Origin: Oscillibacter sp.
GTDB taxonomy: Bacteria; Bacillota; Clostridia; Oscillospirales; Oscillospiraceae
DNA length: 42,828 nt
NCBI GenBank assembly: GCA_022652815.1
Contig: JALCRR010000015.1
Span: 1-42,828 of the forward strand
Direction: 5' to 3'
Shown one piece after another: positions 31,350-39,739 of this stretch. Numbering within the stretch: position 1 is the stretch's first letter; each line of letters opens with the position of its first letter. Under the pieces are notes generated by a model, which worked only from the letters and a program-made list of their open reading frames with translations, searched no databases and had not been told where the DNA came from. The position numbers and the translations under genes are program-made.

Positions 31350-33254
31350 ATGATTGAAATCCAGTGCGAAGGGCTAGTCAAGTCCTTTGATTTGGAAAAG
31401 AAAATATTGGATGGACTGACCTTTCAGGTCGATCAAGGCGAGCGGGTCGGACTTCTCGGCAGAAACGGCGCGGGTAAAACCACGCTGTTTCGCATTTTGA
31501 CAGGGGAACTGGAGCCGGACGAGGGCCAGGTGGTCATCGGCTCGGGCCGGCGCATTGGCTTGATCTCCCAAATCCCTGTCTATCCGGAGGGCTACACGGT
31601 GGAGGGCGTGCTGCGCACGGCCTTTGAGCGGCTGCATGATCTTTCAAACGAGATGGAAAGTCTGGCTGCCCGTATGGCCGCCGGAGAGAGCGACCCGGCC
31701 ATCCTGCGCCGCTACGGGGCTTTGAACGAGAAGTTCGAGGCCTTTGGCGGCTATGATACCGATGTTGCGGTCAACAAGATCGCAAACGGGCTCTCCATTT
31801 CCAAAGAAATGCGATCCCAGCTTTTCGACAGCCTTTCCGGCGGTGAAAAGACCCGGGTCAACTTGGGCCGGTTGATCCTGGAGGATACGGACATCCTGCT
31901 GCTTGACGAGCCGACCAACCATCTGGATCTCCACGCCACCGAGTGGCTTGAGGAGTACATCCGCACCTTCAAGGGGACGGTTGTGGCAATCTCCCATGAC
32001 CGTTATTTCCTAGATCGGGTCGTTACGCGGGTCGTTGAAATCGCGGACGGCAGAGCCGAGTTTTACAGCGGAAATTACAGCTTTTATGCCGTGGAGAAGG
32101 AGCGTCGGTTCCAGGAGCGCATGAAGCAGTACCAGAAGGAACAGGCAAAGATTTCCCAGCTGACCGAGGCTGCGGAAAAGCTGCGTCTGTGGGCATTTAT
32201 GGGCAATGATGCCCTTTACAAGCGGGCTTTTTCCATGGAAAAGCGCATCGAGCGGATGCGTACCACGGACAAGCCCACCAAGGCCCGAAAAATGGATGCC
32301 CGGTTCAACTCATCGGAGTTCCGGGGAGACGAGGTTCTCGTGCTGCGAAACGTGGCCAAGTCCTTTGCGGACAAGCACCTGTTTGACGGCATCAGCCTCA
32401 AGATCGAGGGCGGAGAGCGCGTGGCGCTCATCGGCGATAACGGCACGGGCAAATCCACCCTCATTAAGATGATTATGGACGAGGAATACCCCGACGATGG
32501 CCGCATCAAGTTAGGCCCGTCGGTCAAATCCGCGTATTTGCCGCAGGTGATTCATTTCGACCATCCCGACTGGAATCTAGTGGAAAATATGATGGCCGCC
32601 AAGCGCGGCCTCTCTGCCCAGAGCGCCCGCAATCGGCTGGCAGCCTACGATTTTCGGGGTGAAGATGTTCTCAAGCCGGTCAGCGTGCTCTCCGGCGGCG
32701 AGATGAGCCGGCTGCGCCTTTGCATGCTCATGGACGATGAGATCAACTTCCTCATCCTGGACGAACCGACCAACCATCTGGACATCGACTCCCGGGAATG
32801 GATTGAGGAGGCCGTGGAATCCTACGATGGGGCGCTGCTGTTTGTCTCCCATGACCGCTATTTTATCAAGCGGTTTGCCACCCGCATCTGGGAACTGGAA
32901 AACGGCACCATTACGGATTATCCCATGGGCTTTTCCCAGTACCGTCAAGTAAAGGCGCTGGAAGCGGCCACTCCCAAAAAGGAGGAGCATTTCCGCACGG
33001 CGCAGGATACCTCGCCTGTGCAAAAGCCCCGGGGCAACAAAGCGCAGGTGGCGGCGCGCAAGCAGCTGGTGATCTGTGAGCGGCATATTGCCGAGACGGA
33101 GGACCGCATTGCGGAGTTGGATCGCGCCATGATCGACGCGGCCTGTGATTATGAAAAGCTCAATGAACTGACGTCGGAGAAAGAAGCCGTGCAGGCCGCA
33201 TTGGACGAGCTGTATGAGAAGTGGGAGGCACTGAGTGAAGAGGCAGAAGGTTGA
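31350..33254 (+). CDS. ABC-F family ATPase
   Basis: Soluble protein of 634 residues with two ATP-binding cassettes and no membrane domain; ABC-F proteins act on ribosomes as translation factors or antibiotic protection factors. First cassette: Walker A GRNGAGKTT, signature LSGGEKTRVNLG, Walker B LLLDEPTNHLDL. An interdomain linker rich in charged residues (about 240-320) follows. Second cassette: GDNGTGKST, LSGGEMSRLRLC, LILDEPTNHLDI. The last 90 residues form a charged, probably coiled-coil tail (CERHIAETEDRIAELDRA). Subgroup and any resistance role cannot be told from motifs. It begins three bases after murF and its end overlaps the next gene by 20 bases. Confidence 0.95.
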   Translation: MIEIQCEGLVKSFDLEKKILDGLTFQVDQGERVGLLGRNGAGKTTLFRILTGELEPDEGQVVIGSGRRIGLISQIPVYPEGYTVEGVLRTAFERLHDLSNEMESLAARMAAGESDPAILRRYGALNEKFEAFGGYDTDVAVNKIANGLSISKEMRSQLFDSLSGGEKTRVNLGRLILEDTDILLLDEPTNHLDLHATEWLEEYIRTFKGTVVAISHDRYFLDRVVTRVVEIADGRAEFYSGNYSFYAVEKERRFQERMKQYQKEQAKISQLTEAAEKLRLWAFMGNDALYKRAFSMEKRIERMRTTDKPTKARKMDARFNSSEFRGDEVLVLRNVAKSFADKHLFDGISLKIEGGERVALIGDNGTGKSTLIKMIMDEEYPDDGRIKLGPSVKSAYLPQVIHFDHPDWNLVENMMAAKRGLSAQSARNRLAAYDFRGEDVLKPVSVLSGGEMSRLRLCMLMDDEINFLILDEPTNHLDIDSREWIEEAVESYDGALLFVSHDRYFIKRFATRIWELENGTITDYPMGFSQYRQVKALEAATPKKEEHFRTAQDTSPVQKPRGNKAQVAARKQLVICERHIAETEDRIAELDRAMIDAACDYEKLNELTSEKEAVQAALDELYEKWEALSEEAEG

Positions 33255-34098
33255 GATCGCCAGCTATCGCGGGGGAAGAGGAACCGCCGGACTTCTTGAG
33301 CTGGTTTTGTGGATACTGGCGCTGATCTTTGCCGTTGGCGCATTTGCCGGATTGATTCTTTATACGCCCGTGCGGATGACCGGAGCTATCTGTCTTGTGC
33401 TGGCAATCCTTTGCGTGGGACTGATTTTTCTAAATCGGTGGGCAAACATGTCCCACGCCGGTGTGCTTTGCAGAAGAATTTTGCTGCTTTTTCTTGCAGT
33501 GGGACTGATCGTCTTTGCCGTGACGGAGGGCTTCATCCTGCGGGCGGGGAATCCTGCCCGCCTTCGGGAGGAGGGCCACGATTCCCCGGACGCCGTCATT
33601 GTTCTAGGCGCGGGAGTCAACGGAAGCAGGGCGTCCGTGGTATTGCAAAGCCGCATCGACGCGGTGAAGGCTTTTTTAAACGGGACGTATGACGAGGACC
33701 TTGGAACGACCTCAAATGACATTCCTGTGATTTTATCCGGCGGACAGGGCGCGGGAGAGGACATCTCCGAGGCCCAGTGTATGTATGACGCGCTGGTGAA
33801 AGCCGGCGTGGACCCAAATCGCCTTTATCTGGAGGAGGGCTCTACCACCACGGCGGAGAACTTTGCCAACGCCAAAGCCCTGCTCACGGAGCTGGGCCTT
33901 GACCCGGCCACGGCAAAAGTCGCCGTTGTGACCAGTGATTTTCACATCTTTCGTGCAGGATTCATTGCTGCCGGAGAGGGACTGGATACATACGGCGTTC
34001 CGGCACAGCTGCCGAAAAACTGGTGGTGGCTCGGTGCCAATTATTACGTCCGGGAATTCTTTGCTCTGGGAAAGCTGGAGCTGATCCGTATATTCTGA
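33235..34098 (+). CDS. YdcF/ElyC-type DUF218 membrane protein
   Basis: A 287-residue protein with three N-terminal membrane helices (about 20-42, 47-67 and 80-101), then a DUF218 domain outside the membrane: DAVIVLGAGVNG, PVILSGGQGAGEDISEAQCM, LEEGSTTTAENFANAKALL and VTSDFHIFRAGFIAAGEG, the conserved acidic and histidine positions of the family. Family members such as SanA and ElyC affect envelope integrity and carrier-lipid use, but no reaction is settled. Start is GTG 33235 with GGGAGG six bases upstream, 20 bases inside the ABC-F gene, indicating coupled translation. The neighbouring murF and ddl suggest an envelope role. Confidence 0.88.
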   Translation: MKRQKVEIASYRGGRGTAGLLELVLWILALIFAVGAFAGLILYTPVRMTGAICLVLAILCVGLIFLNRWANMSHAGVLCRRILLLFLAVGLIVFAVTEGFILRAGNPARLREEGHDSPDAVIVLGAGVNGSRASVVLQSRIDAVKAFLNGTYDEDLGTTSNDIPVILSGGQGAGEDISEAQCMYDALVKAGVDPNRLYLEEGSTTTAENFANAKALLTELGLDPATAKVAVVTSDFHIFRAGFIAAGEGLDTYGVPAQLPKNWWWLGANYYVREFFALGKLELIRIF

Positions 34099-34156
34099 TT
34101 TCAGCATTTTTTCAGAAAAAGCAGGTATGATGATTCAAAAAAAGGAGGCGGCTGCC

Positions 34157-34648
34157 ATGAGCGACGTCCTTTGCATTTATTATTCCCGAACCGGGAATAC
34201 CAAGAAAGCGATGGAGGAAATCGGCGCGGCACTGGACGCCGAGGTGGTTTCCATCCGCGACGCGGTGGAACGCCGCGGTTTCAAGGGCTATCTTCGCTGC
34301 GGAATGGATTCCGTACGTCGGGAAACAGAGCCCCTGCTGCATTTTGAAACGGACAAGCCGCTGGAGCAATACCGGCTGGTGATTCTGGGCACGCCTATCT
34401 GGGCGGGACGATGCAGCGCGGTGATGCGCTCGTTTTTGAAGAGCTACGGCAAAAAGCTCAACCGGGTGGGCTATGTTGTGACCCGGTCGGGCGAGGGCAA
34501 ATTTCAGGAGGTCTATCTGCAAATGGACCGCTATGTACCGAAGCCTCATGTCCTGGCAGTGTCCCTCAGAACGGATTCCGTGGGCTGCCACTTCTGGCAG
34601 GAGGAGTTCCTTCGCCAGACAAGAGAGTATCTTTCCGCAAAGGATTAG
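34157..34648 (+). CDS. Flavodoxin-like protein
   Basis: A 163-residue protein with an FMN phosphate loop near the N-terminus (CIYYSRTGNTKKAMEEIG), followed by LVILGTPIWAGRCSAVMRSFL, the usual second flavin-contact segment. It fits the flavodoxin/FMN-reductase family; redox partner unknown. Start is ATG 34157 with AAGGAGG at 34143-34149; an upstream in-frame ATG (34127) has no ribosome site. It lies between the DUF218 gene and prfA and is probably in the same transcript. Confidence 0.87.
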   Translation: MSDVLCIYYSRTGNTKKAMEEIGAALDAEVVSIRDAVERRGFKGYLRCGMDSVRRETEPLLHFETDKPLEQYRLVILGTPIWAGRCSAVMRSFLKSYGKKLNRVGYVVTRSGEGKFQEVYLQMDRYVPKPHVLAVSLRTDSVGCHFWQEEFLRQTREYLSAKD

Positions 34649-34689
34649 CGCCGATTCTGCTTGTATCACAGAAGAGGAGCGAATGATTT

Positions 34690-35751
34690 ATGCTGGAAAA
34701 ACTCAAGCAGCTGGCGCTGCGCTGCGACAGCCTGCAAACCATGCTGACGGACCCGGCTGTCTATGGCGACGCCGAAAAATTAAAAACCATTAATCTGGAA
34801 CTGAAAGAGCTCGCCCCGGTGGTGGAAGCCTACCGCGCCTGGCAGAAAGCGGAGTCGGATCTTGCATCGGCGGAGGAACTGCTGAACGATCCGGAGATGC
34901 GCGACCTTGCCCGGGAGGAGCTTTCTGCGGCGAAAGCGGAGAGCGAGCGTCTTTACGGCCTTTTGCAGCGCTTGCTGCTGCCCAAAGACCCCAATGATCG
35001 GCGCAATGTGATTCTGGAACTTCGCGGCGGCGTCGGTGGGGAAGAGGGTGCACTGTTTGCGTTCAATCTTCTTCGTATGTACACCATGTACGCCGAGAAG
35101 CAGGGCTGGAAAACAGCAGTTATCAATATGAACGACACGGAACTTGGCGGCGTGAAAGAGTGCAGTGTGCTGATCGAGGGTGAGGGAGCCTATTCCCGCC
35201 TAAAATTTGAAAGCGGCGTTCATCGGGTGCAGCGGGTACCGGAGACGGAATCCGGCGGCCGCATTCATACCAGCGCGGCTACGGTGGCCGTCCTGCCGGA
35301 GATGGAAACGGTGGATGTGCAGCTAAACCCGGTGGATGTGGAGATGCAGGTATTCCGCTCCTCCGGCGCCGGCGGTCAGCACATCAATAAGACCTCCTCT
35401 GCCGTCCGCCTAATTCACAAACCCACCGGCATGGTGGTGGAGTGTCAGGAAGAGCGCAGCCAGTTTCAAAACCGTGAGCGTGCCATGCGAGTTCTGGCCT
35501 CTCGTCTGTACGAGGCCGAGCAGGAGAAGATCAACAGCCAGTACACGGCGGAGCGGAAGGGTCAGGTCGGGTCCGGTGATCGCTCAGAGCGCATCCGAAC
35601 CTACAACTTCCCGCAGGGCCGTGTCACTGACCACCGCATCGGACTGACGCTCTATAAGATCGACGAGATCATGAACGGCAATCTGGATGAGCTGATTGAC
35701 GCACTGGCCACGGCGGATACCGCCGCGAAGCTGCAGCAGGAGAATTCATAA
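34690..35751 (+). CDS. prfA: Peptide chain release factor 1
   Basis: Releases finished proteins at UAA and UAG stops. The 353-residue product carries the codon-reading PxT tripeptide as P-E-T in HRVQRVPETESGGRIHTSA, and the catalytic GGQ loop in SSGAGGQHINKTSSAVR. Domain lengths are normal. Ribosome site AGAGGAG at 34673-34679. The glutamine methyltransferase prmC that often neighbours prfA is not here; a sua5-type gene, another frequent neighbour, follows after 52 bases that include a short GCCGG/CCGGC hairpin (35757-35771). Confidence 0.97.
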   Translation: MLEKLKQLALRCDSLQTMLTDPAVYGDAEKLKTINLELKELAPVVEAYRAWQKAESDLASAEELLNDPEMRDLAREELSAAKAESERLYGLLQRLLLPKDPNDRRNVILELRGGVGGEEGALFAFNLLRMYTMYAEKQGWKTAVINMNDTELGGVKECSVLIEGEGAYSRLKFESGVHRVQRVPETESGGRIHTSAATVAVLPEMETVDVQLNPVDVEMQVFRSSGAGGQHINKTSSAVRLIHKPTGMVVECQEERSQFQNRERAMRVLASRLYEAEQEKINSQYTAERKGQVGSGDRSERIRTYNFPQGRVTDHRIGLTLYKIDEIMNGNLDELIDALATADTAAKLQQENS

Positions 35752-35803
35752 GACTTGCCGGAAATTCCGGCTTATCAGATAGAAAAAATGAGGCGACACA
35801 AAC

Positions 35804-37477
35804 ATGCAAACACAGGTATTTGATTTGCGGGACACCAAACGTCCGCAAAAGGAAGTGGACGACCAGATCGAGGCTGCGGCCCGGATTCTCCGGGAGGGTG
35901 GCCTGGTTGGTATTCCCACAGAGACGGTTTACGGACTGGCGGCCAATGGCCTGGACCCGGACGCCGTGAGAAAAATTTACGTGGCCAAGGGCAGGCCGTC
36001 GGACAACCCCATGATTCTGACGGTTTCGGGTGCCCAGTGGCTGACACGCTACTGCGTGGACGTTCCGCCGATTGCTTACGAGCTTGCGCGGCGGTTCTGG
36101 CCCGGCCCTCTAACTCTAATTCTCAAGCGGAATCCCATCGTTCCGGATGTCACCACCGGCGGACTTGATACGGTTGCCATGCGCTGCCCGAATCATCCCG
36201 TGACACTGGCCATTATTCGGGAGGCCGGAATTCCCGTGGCGGCGCCCAGCGCCAACACCTCGGGTCGTCCCAGCTGCACTACTGCACAGGACGTGCTGGA
36301 GGATATGAACGGCAAAATTGAGGGCGTGGTGGACGGCGGGCCCTGCTCAGTGGGCGTGGAATCCACCATTCTGGATCTGACGGTGAACCCGCCCCGACTT
36401 TTAAGACCCGGCGGACTGCCGTTGGAGGATTTGGAAGCAGTCGTGGGCTTGATCGAAGTGGATCATGCGGTGACAAAGCCGCTGAAAGAGGGCGAACAGC
36501 CCAAGGCTCCCGGCATGAAATACCGCCACTATGCGCCCGAGGCGCCCGTGACCGTTGTCACCGGCGCGCCTGCCCGCTCGGCACAGGAGATCGTCCATCG
36601 GATGACACCCACTTCCGGCGTGATTTGCTTCGAGGAATTCGAGGAGCTGTTTGCAGGCCACGAGGTGCATGTGCTGGGCAAGACCGGCGACAAGGTGACC
36701 CAGGCACAGCGCGTGTTTGACGCCCTGCGGACGTTTGACGAGAGCAGCGTGACGGAGATTTTTGCCCAGTGCCCGGATAACCGCGGACTGGGACTTGCCA
36801 TCAACAACCGCCTAAAAAAGGCCGCTGGCTTCCATGTCATCGATGCGGATGATTCCAGCGTGGTGTTGGGCATTACCGGCGGAACCGGCGCAGGCAAGAC
36901 GTCGGCTCTACACGCCATCGAGATGCTTGGCGGCACGGTTTTTGACTGTGATGCAATCTATCACGAGATGCTCAAGAGCGATGAAAACTTGAAAAATGCG
37001 ATCATCGGTGTGTTTGGCAACATCTTCGACGAGGACGGAACGCTGAACCGCAAGAAGCTGGGTGAGATGGTCTTTTCCAATAAGGATCGGCTGGATCAGC
37101 TCAATGAGATCATCTACCGCTTTGTCCGTCCCGAAATCCTGCGCCGCTTGGAAGGCGGAGACGGACGGCTCTATGCCATTGATGCCATCAGCCTAATTGA
37201 AGGCGGCCTTGACCAGTTCTGCGACTGCACGGTGGCGGTTACCTCACCCATGGAGCTTCGGGTGCGCCGCGTCATGGCCCGGGACAACATTGAAGAGCAG
37301 TATGCCCGGCTGCGGATTTCCGCCCAGAAGAGCGATGACTATTTCCGGGAGAAATGCGACTGCGAACTGGAAAATGCCGCAGAGACTGTGGAGACGTTTG
37401 AAAAGGAAGCGCTGCGCTTCTTTACGAAACTGATTGATCGAATCAAGGAGGAAAAGCAACATGCCGGAAAAGAATAA
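35804..37477 (+). CDS. Fusion of L-threonylcarbamoyladenylate synthase (Sua5/TsaC) and dephospho-CoA kinase-like domain
   Basis: A 557-residue two-enzyme protein. Residues about 15-345 are Sua5: EGGLVGIPTETVYGLAANGL, KGRPSDNPMILTV, RFWPGPLTLILKR, RCPNHPVTLAII, APSANTSGRPSCTTA and the C-terminal Sua5 extension (PGMKYRHYAPEAPVTVV). This half makes threonylcarbamoyl-AMP for tRNA t6A. Residues about 350-545 match CoaE: P-loop GITGGTGAGKTSALHAIEML, FDCDAIYHEML, DAISLIEGGLDQFCD, and a lid region with RVRRVMARDN and RLRISAQKSDDYF. This half would finish coenzyme A synthesis. The frame is continuous with no stop or shift, so it is a real fusion. The P-loop has Thr after GK where CoaE usually has Ser, so kinase activity is likely but unproven. 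Confidence 0.9.
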   Translation: MQTQVFDLRDTKRPQKEVDDQIEAAARILREGGLVGIPTETVYGLAANGLDPDAVRKIYVAKGRPSDNPMILTVSGAQWLTRYCVDVPPIAYELARRFWPGPLTLILKRNPIVPDVTTGGLDTVAMRCPNHPVTLAIIREAGIPVAAPSANTSGRPSCTTAQDVLEDMNGKIEGVVDGGPCSVGVESTILDLTVNPPRLLRPGGLPLEDLEAVVGLIEVDHAVTKPLKEGEQPKAPGMKYRHYAPEAPVTVVTGAPARSAQEIVHRMTPTSGVICFEEFEELFAGHEVHVLGKTGDKVTQAQRVFDALRTFDESSVTEIFAQCPDNRGLGLAINNRLKKAAGFHVIDADDSSVVLGITGGTGAGKTSALHAIEMLGGTVFDCDAIYHEMLKSDENLKNAIIGVFGNIFDEDGTLNRKKLGEMVFSNKDRLDQLNEIIYRFVRPEILRRLEGGDGRLYAIDAISLIEGGLDQFCDCTVAVTSPMELRVRRVMARDNIEEQYARLRISAQKSDDYFREKCDCELENAAETVETFEKEALRFFTKLIDRIKEEKQHAGKE

Positions 37478-38861
37478 AGCCCTAAAGGAAAAGCTGCTTT
37501 CCACAAAGAAAAACGGCTGGGACCGCATCAGCGCCGCTGACGCAAAGAAAATCGACGCATACTGCGAAGCATATAAGAAATTCCTCAACGATGGAAAGAC
37601 CGAGCGTCTGTGCGCACAGCAGGTGATTGCACTTGCCGAAAAGGAGGGCTATGTGCCTTACGAGCGCGGCATGGCCTTGAAGAGCGGCGACAAGGTGTAT
37701 GTCTCCAATCGGGGTAAGGGCGTCATGCTGGCCTACCTCGGCAAAAAGACGCTGGACGAGGGCACACAGATTACGGCGGCCCATATCGACTCTCCCCGCC
37801 TGGACTTGAAGCCCAACCCCCTCTACGAGGATGGGGAGCTGGCCTATTTCAAAACCCACTATTACGGCGGCATCCGCAAGTATCAGTGGACGACGATTCC
37901 CATGGAGCTCCACGGCGTGGTTGCTCTTGCCGACGGCACGGTGAAAACCGTCAATATCGGTGCCGATCAAGGCGATCCCAAGCTGGTGATTACCGATCTT
38001 CTGCCGCATCTGGGTGCCGAGCAGAACAAAAAGCCGCTTTCTGAGGCAATCCCCGCCGAAACCTTGAATCTGCTGCTGGGCAGCCGTCCCATCGGGGACG
38101 AAGAGGGCGGCGACCGGGTCAAGTTGGCCGTCATGCAGCTGCTCAACGAGAAATACGGCATCACGGAAGATGACTTTACCTCGGCGGAGCTGGAAGCCGT
38201 TCCGGCGGTGGAGGCCTGCGACATCGGTCTGGACCGCACGCTGATCGGCGCTTACGGCCACGATGACCGGGTTTGCGCCTATGCGGCTTTGCGGGCGCTG
38301 CTGGATCTCGATAAGACGCCGGACAAGACCTGCGTGTGCGTGCTTGCCGACAAGGAAGAAATCGGTTCCGATGGCGTGACGGGCATGCAGTCTGCCGCGT
38401 TTGACACCTTTATGGAAGACCTGTGCGATGCGCAGGACATTCCGGTGCGGGTGTGCTTCGAGAAGTCCTTCTGCCTCAGCGCGGATGTGACGGCGGCGTA
38501 CGATCCTAATTTTGCGGATGTGTACGAAAAGCGCAATGCGGCCTATCTCAACTATGGCATTGGCCTTTGCAAGTACACCGGCGCCCGGGGCAAATCCGGC
38601 GCATCGGATGCCAACGCCGAGACGGTTGCCTATATCCGCGGTCTCTTTGGAAAAGCGGATGTGCTCTGGCAGATTGCGGAGCTGGGCAAGGTGGATGCCG
38701 GCGGCGGCGGAACGGTGGCCATGTATATGGCCAACCGCAACATCACCACGTTGGATGCCGGCGTGCCGGTGCTGTCCATGCACGCCCCGTTCGAGACGGT
38801 TGCCAAGCTGGATTGCTTTGAAACCTACAAGGGCATGAAAGCGGTTTACGAGGCAGAATAA
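37461..38861 (+). CDS. M18-family aminopeptidase
   Basis: Zinc metallopeptidase of 466 residues that removes N-terminal, often acidic, residues; forms large cytoplasmic dodecamers in known members. Motifs: AAHIDSPRLDLKPNPLYEDG (first metal ligand), HYYGGIRKYQW, ACDIGLDRTLIGAYGHDDRV, VLADKEEIGSDGVTGM (catalytic glutamates), FCLSADVTAAYDPNFAD and the closing LSMHAPFETVAKLDCFET. Start is ATG 37461 with AAGGAGG at 37445-37451, inside the end of the fusion gene (17-base overlap), so the two are translationally linked. A bidirectional terminator follows. Confidence 0.94.
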   Translation: MPEKNKALKEKLLSTKKNGWDRISAADAKKIDAYCEAYKKFLNDGKTERLCAQQVIALAEKEGYVPYERGMALKSGDKVYVSNRGKGVMLAYLGKKTLDEGTQITAAHIDSPRLDLKPNPLYEDGELAYFKTHYYGGIRKYQWTTIPMELHGVVALADGTVKTVNIGADQGDPKLVITDLLPHLGAEQNKKPLSEAIPAETLNLLLGSRPIGDEEGGDRVKLAVMQLLNEKYGITEDDFTSAELEAVPAVEACDIGLDRTLIGAYGHDDRVCAYAALRALLDLDKTPDKTCVCVLADKEEIGSDGVTGMQSAAFDTFMEDLCDAQDIPVRVCFEKSFCLSADVTAAYDPNFADVYEKRNAAYLNYGIGLCKYTGARGKSGASDANAETVAYIRGLFGKADVLWQIAELGKVDAGGGGTVAMYMANRNITTLDAGVPVLSMHAPFETVAKLDCFETYKGMKAVYEAE

Positions 38862-38868
38862 AATTCTA

Positions 38869-38907
38869 TGAAAAAGCGCCTGACGAGTTCGTCAGGCGCT
38901 TTTTTCA
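38869..38907. terminator. Bidirectional terminator between the aminopeptidase and proC
   Basis: Stem of about 16 bp (38869-38884 with 38891-38907) with core AGCGCCTGAC, A run on the left and six T on the right; serves both convergent genes. Confidence 0.9.
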
Positions 38908-38914
38908 ATCCGCT

Positions 38915-39721
38915 CTATTTTGCCAGCTCCAGCGTTTTTTCATAGGCGGCGATCACCGCGTCCATCACGGCGCCGCGGAACCCGGCTTCCTCCAGCGCCC
39001 GCACACCTTGAATGGTGGTGCCGCCGGGGGAGCAGACGGCGTCCTTCAAAACGCCGGGGTGGCTCCCAGATTCCAGAATCAGCTTGGCGGAGCCCAGTAC
39101 CATCTGGGCCGCAAACTCCTGCGCCTTTGCTCTTGGCAGACCACAGGCCACACCGCCGTCAGCCAGCGCCTCCACAAAGAGATCCGCAAAGGCCGGACCG
39201 CAGCCGGAGACGGCGCTGCCCGCATCGATCAGATTTTCCGGCAGCTTGGAAAGCCGACCGGCACCGGCCATATCGGCTAAAAATTCTTTTTCCTCCGCCG
39301 CACTGACCCCGGAGCCAATAGCGTAGAGAATCATGCCCTCGCCAATGGCTGCGGGGGTGTTGGGCATGATGCGAATGACAGGATAATCCCCGCCGGCCAT
39401 GCGCTGAATCTCGGAAATGGCAAGTCCGGCTGCCATGGTAACGAGAACAAAGCGGCTTTCCCGCTTTGCAAGAACAGGTCCGATCTCCTCCAGCAGCTGC
39501 GCCATCATCTGTGGCTTGACGCCCAGAAAGATGAAGTCCGCGTTCTGCGCGATGGCTCCATTGTCCAGCGCCACGGAGCATCCCAGCTCCTGCGCCAGAG
39601 CTTTGGCCTTTTCCGGCGTGCGGTTGACCAGAAAAACCTCGTCAGGGGATACCACTGTACACGCTGCTTTTGCCAGCGCGCCGCCCATGTTTCCGGTGCC
39701 GATAAATCCGAACGTTGCCAT
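38915..39721 (-). CDS. proC: Pyrroline-5-carboxylate reductase
   Basis: Last step of proline synthesis: reduces pyrroline-5-carboxylate with NAD(P)H. The 268-residue product opens with the nucleotide fold FGFIGTGNMGGALAKAA and has LGVKPQMM, RIMPNTPAAIGEGM, and the signature from KDAVCSPGGTTIQGVRALEE near the end. Start is 39721, with AAAGGA eight bases upstream; the in-frame ATG nine bases earlier (39730) is too close to that site. It is 18 bases behind proA, in one proB-proA-proC operon. Confidence 0.96.
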   Translation of the reverse strand: MATFGFIGTGNMGGALAKAACTVVSPDEVFLVNRTPEKAKALAQELGCSVALDNGAIAQNADFIFLGVKPQMMAQLLEEIGPVLAKRESRFVLVTMAAGLAISEIQRMAGGDYPVIRIMPNTPAAIGEGMILYAIGSGVSAAEEKEFLADMAGAGRLSKLPENLIDAGSAVSGCGPAFADLFVEALADGGVACGLPRAKAQEFAAQMVLGSAKLILESGSHPGVLKDAVCSPGGTTIQGVRALEEAGFRGAVMDAVIAAYEKTLELAK

Positions 39722-39739
39722 TTCAATCATCCTTTCTGT

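Noticed and set aside
37482-38783. 433-codon minus-strand frame
   Set aside because: Antisense to the M18 aminopeptidase; no recognisable domain.
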